Source: Alkalimonas mucilaginosa
GTDB taxonomy: Bacteria > Pseudomonadota > Gammaproteobacteria > Enterobacterales > Alteromonadaceae
Length of the DNA: 64,000 bases
NCBI RefSeq assembly: GCF_036327005.1
Contig: NZ_JAUGZK010000008.1
Coordinates: 62,001-126,000 of the forward strand
Reading direction: 5' to 3'
In this document: piece after piece, positions 9,801-17,206 of the stretch
How the letters are laid out: every line of letters begins with the position of its first letter
How positions within the stretch are numbered: position 1 is the first letter of the stretch
Notes under the pieces: model-generated
The model's input: the letters and a program-made list of their open reading frames with translations, nothing else
What the model was told of the DNA's origin: nothing
The model's database searches: none
Translations under genes and position numbers: made by a program

Positions 9801-9972
9801 CCAAGACGGTGTTGTGGATCAGCACGATATCCAGCTGTTTCAGCAACGTTTGCGTCAAGGCGGCGAACTGCCGCTGACACTGGACTTTAATGGTGACGGA
9901 GTTGTTAATCAGTTGGATGTTCGAGCCATGATGGCTCTATGCGACTTGCCTCGTTGTGCTGTCGCAAATTAA
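6862..9972 (+). CDS. Secreted ExeM/NucH-type nuclease with a C-terminal dockerin-like module
   Basis: A 1036-residue exported protein. Signal peptide at residues 1-19 (MKQLLALVLLLSTFGLWAQ). Residues about 20-375 form two beta-sandwich modules of the choice-of-anchor or lectin-like kind. Residues about 385-490 look like the OB-fold seen in ExeM nucleases (HQVQGAGFQSPLQGAEVQ; GGFYLQEKD). From residue 650 comes an endonuclease/exonuclease/phosphatase domain with ATFNVENLF, ALIEIEND, LVLGDFNAYAKEDP and the final SDHDP (959-963), all expected metal and catalytic residues. The last 60 residues carry two calcium-loop repeats, DLNQDGVVDQHD (from 978) and DFNGDGVVNQLD (from 1008), as in dockerins. There is no PEP-CTERM or GlyGly-CTERM tail. 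No good ribosome site is seen before the ATG. Likely role: breakdown of extracellular DNA for nutrients or matrix turnover. Confidence 0.88.
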   Translation: MKQLLALVLLLSTFGLWAQTPIAYWSQNFNELPDGSFGFSPDTFPQQPDIGAGTIYLTNFNQDTDNNGTYITIQSFAGSTINALPGYIAGGSLSVQGGPGTSNNGAAIVIQINSEGYQDLQLSWAQRGTATGFNERRISWSLDGENFTEFAVDPGALGSSFQLRSYDFSAVEALNNQASVYFRITLDGASNATGNNRFDNLLVTGTLTADADRITLYQRDFASNPFEKGWQQWSLQGEQQWQWDGGFNNVSFSGFVDGSCSANDSWLVSPAFDVDNQTGERLAIDIARGFAGVNNLDIYYSTQFTGSELNPADWVLLTSISPDDFSSNNVPVRFDGFEQLSALNGSVHLALRYQFDSGNCSTWRLSNIQLTAENPIASETFACDNPVTRIHQVQGAGFQSPLQGAEVQLQAVVTAVFQQTDNGGLGGFYLQEKDQHRDNNPMTSEGIFVYDNGFGTPVQLGDLVRVRGTVAEFFEETQLSNVSELAVCDTNRLHLVSPAELSLPVASFEQLESIAGMWVQTANDLTVTDVFNAVRFGEFTVSNGRLYNPTQVVAPGTEAQAVIASNRLNRIIIDNGLTGVNRQPFITGEDGINEISANNPIRNGYLLQAGLDGVMSYAFGAYRVRYLSTPNFITSSNPRTNAPELVEQGDIKVATFNVENLFTTFDLPGNSCGPNALACRGASSESELARQLDKLVPAIQALEADVLALIEIENDADDSTLEHLVAALNAAATTADWSYVATGWLGTDAIKPAFIYRANRVSLHGDFAVLDSSVDPDFDTSRQRPALAQSFATEQGAVFTAVAIHLRAKSCGSASGINADQGDGQGCWNNWRTLSARALLRWLETDPTNSGNNDMLVLGDFNAYAKEDPLAAMEAAGFVNLTVQSNDNDYRVYSYTFMGESGSLDHAFASPSLATKVLQAKSWHINSDEIPAFNYSEGPLQGGLVKPDNFYQADPFRTSDHDPLVIALQLSSSFHPADLNQDGVVDQHDIQLFQQRLRQGGELPLTLDFNGDGVVNQLDVRAMMALCDLPRCAVAN

Positions 9973-9987
9973 TTGGAGAAAATACGA

Positions 9988-10548
9988 ATGAAAGCTTTAT
10001 TTCTTACTTTTTGTTTAGTGATGAGCGGCCTGAGCCATGCCGCGCTTATCCAGCTGCAACCGGATCAAAACGAGTATCGGGTAGGTGACAGTATCCAGCT
10101 GAGTATGACAATTAGCGGGCTGAGTGAAACCCTTGGCGCTTTTTGGTCCGAAGTATTCTATCAGCCATCCGCTTTCTTACTGCAAAGCTGGCAGTTTGGT
10201 AACGGCCTTGATGATGGCTTTGGTAGCCTGCAATTTGCAGATCATGATGCGGTAGTAGGAAGTATTACACTGGATGACTACGCTTTTTGGGATGCAGACG
10301 AGTCCATACTCGCGGCACAACAAGGCACCGGCTTTGTGCTTGCTCAGCTAAACTTTATTGCGCTTGAAGCTGGTGATTTCTTACTAAGCTTTAATCCGGG
10401 CTGGTTTGGGGTAGAAAACTTTGCCGGAACTTTTATCGACGCCAGCTTTGCGGATTTAAGCCTGCGCATCCAGCCCACTCAGGTCCCAGTGCCTGCAACA
10501 GCCTTCTTATTACTGGCTGGTCTTGGATTGCTGTATCGCCGCCGTTAA
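9988..10548 (+). CDS. Cohesin-like PEP-CTERM surface protein
   Basis: A 186-residue protein with signal peptide (KALFLTFCLVMSGLSHA) and a C-terminal sorting signal: VPVPA, a hydrophobic helix and a final YRRR, the PEP-CTERM pattern cut by an exosortase. The middle (residues about 20-155) resembles a cohesin fold: YRVGDSIQLSMTISGLSETLGAF followed by a strand with YQPSAFLL and later GFVLAQLNFIAL, in the order seen in cohesin-domain PEP-CTERM proteins. The start at 9988 has GGAGA 8 bases upstream. It begins 15 bases after the dockerin-ended nuclease, so they are co-transcribed. I infer that it is the anchor for that nuclease. The PEP-CTERM call is firm, the cohesin call moderate. No exosortase gene lies in the window. 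Confidence 0.8.
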   Translation: MKALFLTFCLVMSGLSHAALIQLQPDQNEYRVGDSIQLSMTISGLSETLGAFWSEVFYQPSAFLLQSWQFGNGLDDGFGSLQFADHDAVVGSITLDDYAFWDADESILAAQQGTGFVLAQLNFIALEAGDFLLSFNPGWFGVENFAGTFIDASFADLSLRIQPTQVPVPATAFLLLAGLGLLYRRR

Positions 10549-10560
10549 TGGGGTGCTTGT

Positions 10561-10584
10561 CAGGGAGAGCTTTGGCTCTCCCTG
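10561..10584. terminator. Perfect hairpin between convergent genes
   Basis: A 10-base perfect stem (CAGGGAGAGC with GCTCTCCCTG) and a TTTG loop lie between the cohesin-like gene and the convergent kinase gene. There is no T-run on either side, so it is a weak or factor-dependent terminator at best. Confidence 0.5.
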
Positions 10585-10599
10585 ATTATCCATCCAGCT

Positions 10600-13500
10600 T
10601 TAACCTGTTTTGCCAGAACAACAACGCTGCAGCTGTGCCAATTGCTCCGGTTTTATCCTTTCCCCTTGCTTTAGCTGTAGTTCCATGGCAGCTGCCAACT
10701 CAGAAATTTCACGCAAACCAAAGCTTCCGGATGTACCTTTTAGTTGGTGCAACAGCGCCAATGCGGCCTGGTCATCCGCATTCTTCAACCAGGTCAGCAA
10801 TTGTTGATACTGAGTAGGTAGTTGCTGCACATACACTTGCTTTAACTCGGCAATACGCTCTGTAGCAGTTTTACCAGGGATGGTTGTAGCATCCTGGCGT
10901 TTGCGGGACATAGCCAGGTAGTGACTCAGCGCCTTATACAACAAGCCTGGCTGAATAGGTTTAGTAAGCACTTCATTGCATCCTGCTTGTAAAAAGTGCG
11001 CTTTATCTTCTGGCAGTACATCCGCAGTAAGCGCCAAAATTGGTAAGGACAGGCCGGATGCTCGCAATTGACGTGTGGCCTCAGCGCCATCAAGTACCGG
11101 CATATTCATATCCATCAGGATAAGGTCAAAAGGCTGCTGCTGTGCTAACTGCACCGCTGCCATGCCATTTTCTACCTGCTGTACCACCAAACCACATTGT
11201 TCCAGCAGCTCGGTGATCAGCAAACGAATATCCAGCACATCATCCGCCACCAATACCTGGCCGGTTAATGCAGGTGGTTGAATAGCGTCTGATTCACCCT
11301 GATGATTCCGGGTAAGTTGACCAGGCTCCGGCTCATGCAGCGGCAGCTCCAGTATAAAGCTGCTACCGCTACCAAGCGTACTACTTACCGACAGCTCCCC
11401 TTGCATCAGCTCAGCCAACTGATAGCTGATATGCAGCCCGAGTCCAGTACCGCCATATTTTCGGCTGGTACCGCTATCGGCCTGTTCAAAAGCACTGAAC
11501 ACCTTTTCCAGTTGCTCCATCGTCATACCGATACCGGTATCCGAGACGACAATCTGCATACGATGAGCTGCACTGCGGCGAGCTTGTACGGTTACCCTGC
11601 CTTTTTCAGTAAACTTAATGGCATTGCTTAGCAAATTAAGCAAAACTTGCCGCAAGCGAAGTGGATCCAGCACCAACCAGTCCGGCAACTGCTCATCATA
11701 ATGAAAGTCTAAGAACAAATCTTTGCTGCTGGCCTGACTGGCCATATCAGCACATAGTTCCTGCAGCAGCGGCTGAATTGCAACCGCTTGGGTTTCAATC
11801 GACAGCTTGCCCTCTTCCAGTTTGGCGGCATCCAGTATATCGTTCACCACTCCCAGTAAATAACGGCTGTTTCTGGCGATAACCTGCAACTGTTGCTGCT
11901 GTTTTACTTGCAAATCTGTACTGCGTTGCAACTGTTCGGTATAACCGATAATAGCCGTCAGAGGCGTACGCAGCTCATGGCTCATGGTGGCTAGAAAACG
12001 CGACTTAACCTCAGCCAAGTGGGTAGCTCTGTCACGCTCACTGGCCAATTCTTCTGTACGCTGTTTTACCCGCTGTTCCAGACTGGTATTCAACTCCTCC
12101 AGCCGGCTACCAGCCTGATGCAGGCGCGAAACCATGGCATTGTATTCATCAAACAGCTGCTGCACCTCCAACCCGCTGGCTCTGGCTGAAAGATCGCAAA
12201 AAGGAGCTCCGCCCTGCAGCTCCAGCCGCTGAATGGACTGCACCAAATGCTGCAACGGCCGGGTGTAAAAACGCACAAAATAAAAAGAGGTACGGTTCAG
12301 TAACCAAAGCGCCAGTATCGCCAGCAAAATAACCATTAAGGTAAGCAGGTTATAGCCGATAAGCACGGCATCCAGCCGATACTTCATTAGCAACAACCAA
12401 CCATCATCAGTTTGATAACGACGAATAAAACCACGTCCATCCTGGTTCAGTTGCATGCCGGTAGATGGCGTTAACCAGGAGCTGGCAAATACTGACTGCC
12501 CTGGTTGCAAGCCAGATTCAATTGAAAATGGCTGACCATATGCAGGAGAAGCAGGAACCGACCAAATTAAATGATCCTGGCTATCCAACAAAACCGCCCG
12601 GATCCGTGTCGAACCCGAGGAAGGCTGCAATTGCTCTGCCAGTGAAGACAATAACACTGAAGCCTGTACCACACCAATAAACTGCCGCTGGCTATTTAGC
12701 ATAGGTGCACTGACAGCAAACAGCAGGTCCTGCCCTAACCCCCGCCCAACATAAGCATCACTGACATAGCTACCGACTGGTTTTAACTGCAAGTGCTTAA
12801 AGTAGTCCCGATCCGCTACATTTACCGATCGTGTCAGCACTAAGTTACTACGGCTACGATAGCTGGTCACATCTCCATGCTGATCGGTAATAGCCGCTGA
12901 AATAAAATGAGGCTGTAACTGCAGTAAATCATCCAGCATACTGTCATCCTGATAGCGTGGATAGCCTAAGGCAACCAACTGCACTGCAGCACGGAACTGT
13001 TGCAATTGGTCCTCGCTGTAGGTAAGTAACTGCTGTTCTAAGCGCAATAGCTCATCGTGACGTTTATTCAAATCCCAAATCACAAAGGCATGCAACACTG
13101 CCAGAATAAGCAATAAGGTGGGTACAGCCGAATAGACGGTAATTCGCCCTGCCAGTTGCTGAGGTAATGGTTGCAGGCGGCTTAAGCGTGTACTGATAGC
13201 CACATTCAGAATCAGCTTGGCACCCACCAAATTAAGTGCGCCTGCCAAGCTTACGACCAGGCTAATTAGCAAAGCAAAACCTGCAGCATGGGTTTGCCAC
13301 AACCAGAGATACAAAAACACAGCCGGTGTCAGCAAGAACCAGCAACGCACATAAAGCTGTGCAATATGCAGTTTTCCTGCCCGCCAGGCCAGAAATACCA
13401 GGCTAAACTCGGCTAGACTCAACCACCACAGCCAGGTCCCCCAAAGCGGCAGCACTACTAAGGCAAAAGAGGCCAGCCCCCAAATTGGGCCAAGTCGCAG

Positions 13501-13668
13501 CAAAATAACCAAGAATGCCACATTGCCCAGCAGCAAAGGAGCCAGCAAAGGCATTTGCAGTGCCAGTAAGTTGCTGATCAGCCCAACTGCACTGATGTAG
13601 CACCATAGCCATAGCTGACGCCGGCTGAAGGTCTTATAGCTCTTGAGCGTAGTGTACGGAGTGAGCAA
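10600..13668 (-). CDS. Membrane hybrid sensor histidine kinase with receiver and Hpt domains
   Basis: A 1022-residue multi-step phosphorelay kinase. The N-terminus has about five membrane segments (residues 18-155), another at about 176-197, then a periplasmic Cache-like sensor (about 200-430, with RDYFKHL and FAVSAPM motifs), a second border membrane segment near 440-460 and a HAMP-like linker. The kinase core has SHELRTPL with phospho-accepting His564, NAIKFTEKG and GTGLGL ATP-binding motifs. A receiver domain follows (LILMDMNMPVLDG, phospho-Asp853), and a C-terminal Hpt domain (LLHQLKGTSGSFG, His974). All catalytic residues are present, so the relay should run from His to Asp to His. No partner output regulator is adjacent and the signal is unknown. 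It lies downstream of the GalNAc genes on the same strand but 95 bases away. Confidence 0.93.
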   Translation of the reverse strand: MLTPYTTLKSYKTFSRRQLWLWCYISAVGLISNLLALQMPLLAPLLLGNVAFLVILLRLGPIWGLASFALVVLPLWGTWLWWLSLAEFSLVFLAWRAGKLHIAQLYVRCWFLLTPAVFLYLWLWQTHAAGFALLISLVVSLAGALNLVGAKLILNVAISTRLSRLQPLPQQLAGRITVYSAVPTLLLILAVLHAFVIWDLNKRHDELLRLEQQLLTYSEDQLQQFRAAVQLVALGYPRYQDDSMLDDLLQLQPHFISAAITDQHGDVTSYRSRSNLVLTRSVNVADRDYFKHLQLKPVGSYVSDAYVGRGLGQDLLFAVSAPMLNSQRQFIGVVQASVLLSSLAEQLQPSSGSTRIRAVLLDSQDHLIWSVPASPAYGQPFSIESGLQPGQSVFASSWLTPSTGMQLNQDGRGFIRRYQTDDGWLLLMKYRLDAVLIGYNLLTLMVILLAILALWLLNRTSFYFVRFYTRPLQHLVQSIQRLELQGGAPFCDLSARASGLEVQQLFDEYNAMVSRLHQAGSRLEELNTSLEQRVKQRTEELASERDRATHLAEVKSRFLATMSHELRTPLTAIIGYTEQLQRSTDLQVKQQQQLQVIARNSRYLLGVVNDILDAAKLEEGKLSIETQAVAIQPLLQELCADMASQASSKDLFLDFHYDEQLPDWLVLDPLRLRQVLLNLLSNAIKFTEKGRVTVQARRSAAHRMQIVVSDTGIGMTMEQLEKVFSAFEQADSGTSRKYGGTGLGLHISYQLAELMQGELSVSSTLGSGSSFILELPLHEPEPGQLTRNHQGESDAIQPPALTGQVLVADDVLDIRLLITELLEQCGLVVQQVENGMAAVQLAQQQPFDLILMDMNMPVLDGAEATRQLRASGLSLPILALTADVLPEDKAHFLQAGCNEVLTKPIQPGLLYKALSHYLAMSRKRQDATTIPGKTATERIAELKQVYVQQLPTQYQQLLTWLKNADDQAALALLHQLKGTSGSFGLREISELAAAMELQLKQGERIKPEQLAQLQRCCSGKTG

Positions 13669-13763
13669 GCAGCATCCTCAGTGCAGGTAAAAACTCTGTC
13701 ACTGAGTATAGCTGCTTTCTTGCCAGGAAAAAGCTGTGGAATTGCTTTTAGCTCAAGGGTTTA

Positions 13764-15131
13764 TTACCAGCGTCTTATTTTATGGCCTTTGAGCGCATAA
13801 AACAGGATAAAAGCATAACAAGGGATCAGCATCCAGTAAGCTGACTGGCTGTTCCCACTGCTGTGGGCCAGATACCCATACAGCAAAGGCAATAAAGCAC
13901 CGCCGGCGATCCCCATAATCAGCAAAGCAGAACCTGTCGCCGTTAAACGACCCAGCCCCTGCAGCGCCAACGGCCAGACAGCTGGCCACACCAGAGCATT
14001 GGCAAATCCCAACAGGGCAACAAAAAGCACGGTATCTGGAACCAGCGGAATGCCCAGTAAACCCAGACTCCATGCCGACAACGCTGAGCTCTCGCTGGAG
14101 CCCAGTAAAATACCGAAACTAAACAAGATCCCAGCCAAGGCCGAACAAACCAATGCAGTCGATTGAGATACGTAGCGAGGTATCAGCAAAATCCCAAGCA
14201 GATAACCTGCCACCATAAAAGCCATGGTGTAGGAAGTAAGAATACCAAAGTGGGCTACACCAAGCCCTTGGCCATAGAGTCCAATGCTGTCGCCGGCTAT
14301 CACCTCGACGCCAACATAAAAGAACAGTGCGATAAAGCCGAATACCAATTGAGGATGGCGCCAGATAGCCCGCCAGTCGGATTCTCTGTGATGCACGGCA
14401 TTGGTTGCGTGCTCGGTTTCTGCTACCAGAGTCGTGACGGCATCGGTCGCAGGCTCCGGCTCAGATAAATCCGGCTCGGGCAAACGGGAGAAATGCACAA
14501 ACACCATCAGACCCAGCAACGCAGCTGTCATGTAAAGGTAAGGCACCACCAAGCGATTGGATAAAGCTTGCAACTGTTCGGCCTGCTGCTCTGGGCTAAG
14601 CAGTGCCAATGCTTCCTCACTGTATTGTTCCATCCCGGTCAGGATCCATGCGGCAAATACCAAAGGCACAATAAAACCGGCACCTTTGTTCACAATGCCC
14701 ATAATGCTGATACGCATAGCGGCGCTTTCACGCGGTCCAATGCAGACGATGTAAGGGTTGGCTGCCGTTTGCAAGATAGTCAGGCCGGTACCAAGCACAA
14801 AGAGCGCAAGCAAGAAGAAAGCATAGTGTGCGCTTTGCGCCGCTGGGATAAACAGTAAGGAGCCAACCACCATAATTCCCAAACCAATGGTCATGCCGTT
14901 GCGATAACCAAAGCGGGTTAATAAGGTGGACATCGGCAGTGCCATCACCACATAGGCAATGTAAAACGCAAATGCCACCAACAGCGCCTGAAACTCGTTT
15001 AGTTCGCAGACAATTTTTAAGAAAGGGATCAAGGCACCGTTTAGCCAGGTGACAAAACCAAACACAAAGAACAAGATACCAATCAGCAGCATGGGGAAAA
15101 AGCTGCTTTGTTGCCTGGAGCTTGTGGTCAT
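13764..15131 (-). CDS. agaP: MFS amino-sugar permease, NagP/FucP type (likely GalNAc)
   Basis: A 455-residue major facilitator with about 12 membrane segments and a longer hydrophilic middle loop (near residues 215-245). The N-terminal pattern FFVFGFVTWLNGALIPFLK and the QTAANPYI motif are those of the FucP/NagP sugar-proton symporters. It should carry free amino sugar over the inner membrane. Its ATG overlaps the deacetylase stop by 4 bases, so it is the last gene of the aga operon. By motif alone it could be a GlcNAc carrier; the specificity for GalNAc is inferred from the AgaS and KbaZ neighbours. Confidence 0.85.
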   Translation of the reverse strand: MTTSSRQQSSFFPMLLIGILFFVFGFVTWLNGALIPFLKIVCELNEFQALLVAFAFYIAYVVMALPMSTLLTRFGYRNGMTIGLGIMVVGSLLFIPAAQSAHYAFFLLALFVLGTGLTILQTAANPYIVCIGPRESAAMRISIMGIVNKGAGFIVPLVFAAWILTGMEQYSEEALALLSPEQQAEQLQALSNRLVVPYLYMTAALLGLMVFVHFSRLPEPDLSEPEPATDAVTTLVAETEHATNAVHHRESDWRAIWRHPQLVFGFIALFFYVGVEVIAGDSIGLYGQGLGVAHFGILTSYTMAFMVAGYLLGILLIPRYVSQSTALVCSALAGILFSFGILLGSSESSALSAWSLGLLGIPLVPDTVLFVALLGFANALVWPAVWPLALQGLGRLTATGSALLIMGIAGGALLPLLYGYLAHSSGNSQSAYWMLIPCYAFILFYALKGHKIRRW

Positions 15132-16294
15132 AACGCTACCTTCGATTGTGGATGAACATAAAATGGCCGACCGGCGACCCAGCTTTGTCGAACTTGCTGC
15201 GAGTCGTCCAGCCAGACCAGATCGGCCTGTTTACCCGGTGCCAAACGACCCAGCCGGTCGGCACAGCCCAGAAAGTCTGCCGGATAAGCCGAAGCCATCA
15301 TCAGCGCTTCGGCAAAGCTGATACCAAGTTGTTGGCTCGCCTGCTGCACAGCGGTGATCATATCCAGCACAGAGCCCGCTAAAGAGCCGGATGGATCCGT
15401 CAAACGACTGCCATCACGCACCACCTTGCCGCTAAAAAAATCAAACTGCTGCTGCTCAGTACCTACCGGCGACATCGCATCGGTGACCAGCATTAACTTG
15501 CCTTTGGGTTTGGCCTGATAGGCCAGTAAAGCAGCGAGCGGATGCAGATGATGGCCATCCAGAATAATGCCACACCAGCTACGGCTGTCGGTAAGAGCAG
15601 TCCCCACCATGCCTGGCTCACGCGATGTCAGTGGGGACATGCCATTGTACAGATGGGTAAAACCGGTCGCTCCGGCGTTCAGAGCCGCCTGTACCGTGGC
15701 ACTTTCGGCATTGGAGTGCCCCAGACATACCCGGACATCCTCGGCCACCAGTGCCGCTATCAGCTCAGGAGCGACCGTTTCCGGAGCCAAGGTCACGACT
15801 TTAATGCCCAGATCTTTTCTTCGATACAGCTGCCACTCGGCATCTGACAAGGAGCGAATATGACCAGGCGGATGCACCCCTTTTTTTGCCAGTGACAGAT
15901 GAGGCCCTTCAAAGTGAATGCCCACCACGCCAGGCTCTTGCTCGGCAATGGCTGTGGCGATAGTATCTGCAGCCTGGCGCATCACGGCGATAGAGTCGGT
16001 AATCACAGTGGGAAGCATCGCTGTGGTGCCGAACTGGGCATGGGCTTTGAGCATGGTACGTAGTGCCTGACAGTTGGGTGCCTGATTAAACAAGACACCC
16101 CCACCACCATTGACTTGCACATCGATCAGCCCAGGTACCAGGCTGCCTTCCTCCAAGGTAAGCAATGGCAAATCAGCATCGGAGTCTTGCCCTATGCTGA
16201 GAATACGATCATGCTGAATAGTGACATAGCCATGGTACAGCCAGCCAGTTGGGGTCAAAATTTTTGGCGCCAGAATTTGAAAGACATTAACCAT
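15128..16294 (-). CDS. agaA: N-acetylhexosamine-6-phosphate deacetylase (NagA/AgaA family)
   Basis: A 388-residue amidohydrolase that removes acetate from GlcNAc-6-P or GalNAc-6-P. Family motifs are present: LVPGLIDVQVNGGGG near 55, the metal-binding GIHFEGPHL near 125, CLGHSNA near 190, THLYNGMSP near 213 and LVTDAMSP near 270, which carries the catalytic Asp. Length is normal. It overlaps both neighbours (ROK kinase upstream by 8 bases, permease downstream by 4). The sequence alone does not tell the GlcNAc from the GalNAc enzyme; the operon points to GalNAc-6-P. Confidence 0.9.
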   Translation of the reverse strand: MVNVFQILAPKILTPTGWLYHGYVTIQHDRILSIGQDSDADLPLLTLEEGSLVPGLIDVQVNGGGGVLFNQAPNCQALRTMLKAHAQFGTTAMLPTVITDSIAVMRQAADTIATAIAEQEPGVVGIHFEGPHLSLAKKGVHPPGHIRSLSDAEWQLYRRKDLGIKVVTLAPETVAPELIAALVAEDVRVCLGHSNAESATVQAALNAGATGFTHLYNGMSPLTSREPGMVGTALTDSRSWCGIILDGHHLHPLAALLAYQAKPKGKLMLVTDAMSPVGTEQQQFDFFSGKVVRDGSRLTDPSGSLAGSVLDMITAVQQASQQLGISFAEALMMASAYPADFLGCADRLGRLAPGKQADLVWLDDSQQVRQSWVAGRPFYVHPQSKVAL

Positions 16295-17201
16295 TGGCCT
16301 TTGCTCCTAACAGCGCAGCACCACGTTTGCCACTGGCTGCACCGCCTTCTGCCACTTTGATTGGCGGTACTTGAACACCGGCAAAGAGATGTGCCTGTGT
16401 TGCCTCTGGTGCTGCGGCAACTATTTCAGCAATATCGGACAAGCCACCACCGAGCACGATTACATCCGGATCGTAAGCAAGCAGCTGTGCTGCCAGCACT
16501 GAACCAAGCGCATCCATATAAGCGGCAAACGTATGAACAGCTGCGGGCTGCCCGGCCCGGTAATCTTCCAGCCATTGATAGGTACTCTTTGGCTCACCGG
16601 CAAAGTGCTGATACAACCGCTCCAGCCCTCGCCCGGAGACATAGGTCTCCGCACAACCTACCAGACCACAGCCACACGAATAAAGAGGTAGCCGGTGCTG
16701 CTGCACCACCCGGGCTGCCAGGTTTTGATGACCAAACTCCCCTACCAACTGCTGCCTGCCTTGTTGCAAGGCGCCATCAGCATAAAAGCCACCGCCACAC
16801 CCCGTACCCAAAATAACACCTAGCACCCGTACAAAACCACGACCTGCGCCAAGCACAGCTTCGGAGAACACAAAGCAGCGGCAATCATTGCCAATGGCCA
16901 CCGGGCGCTGCAGCAGTTGCTGCAAATCAGCCACAACCTGCCGACCGTTTAAACAAGGCACATTGCTTGAAACAACCCGACCGTTTGCATCCTGAATGCC
17001 CGGCAGCGCGATGCCCAGCTGCCCCTTCTGCCCACTGAACTGATCGGCTTGGGTAATTTGAGCACAAAGTTGCTGCAGAAAATCGGCATAGTTGGTAGTT
17101 GGCGTAGCCAACCGCCATTCTTGTTGCAACTGCATCTGCTGGTCAAAAATGGCCAGCTCCATTTTGGTGCCACCAATATCGAGGCCATAACAAAGCTTCA
17201 T
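16287..17201 (-). CDS. agaK: ROK-family amino-sugar kinase (likely GalNAc kinase)
   Basis: A 304-residue kinase that would phosphorylate imported GalNAc at C6, needed because the sugar enters unphosphorylated through a permease and not a PTS. The start at 17201 (MKLCYGLDIGGTKMELAIF) is chosen over a longer frame because AAGGA lies just upstream and the protein then begins with the phosphate-binding DIGGTK. Other ROK marks: GNDCRCF, GVILGTGCGGGFY, GEFGHQ and a zinc-type cluster CGCGLVGCAETYVSGRG. It follows agaS by 5 bases. GlcNAc kinase (NagK) belongs to the same family, so specificity is by context. Confidence 0.87.
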   Translation of the reverse strand: MKLCYGLDIGGTKMELAIFDQQMQLQQEWRLATPTTNYADFLQQLCAQITQADQFSGQKGQLGIALPGIQDANGRVVSSNVPCLNGRQVVADLQQLLQRPVAIGNDCRCFVFSEAVLGAGRGFVRVLGVILGTGCGGGFYADGALQQGRQQLVGEFGHQNLAARVVQQHRLPLYSCGCGLVGCAETYVSGRGLERLYQHFAGEPKSTYQWLEDYRAGQPAAVHTFAAYMDALGSVLAAQLLAYDPDVIVLGGGLSDIAEIVAAAPEATQAHLFAGVQVPPIKVAEGGAASGKRGAALLGAKANG

Positions 17202-17206
17202 GGTCC

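Noticed and set aside
13705..13733. TATACT element on the minus strand before the hybrid kinase
   Set aside because: Good -10 but no acceptable -35 at 16-18 bases, so not listed as a promoter.
15128..17201. Reading the kinase and deacetylase as a GlcNAc (nagK/nagA) operon
   Set aside because: Sequence alone allows it, but AgaS, KbaZ and GH109 beside them and the lack of a NagB glucosamine-6-P deaminase favour GalNAc.
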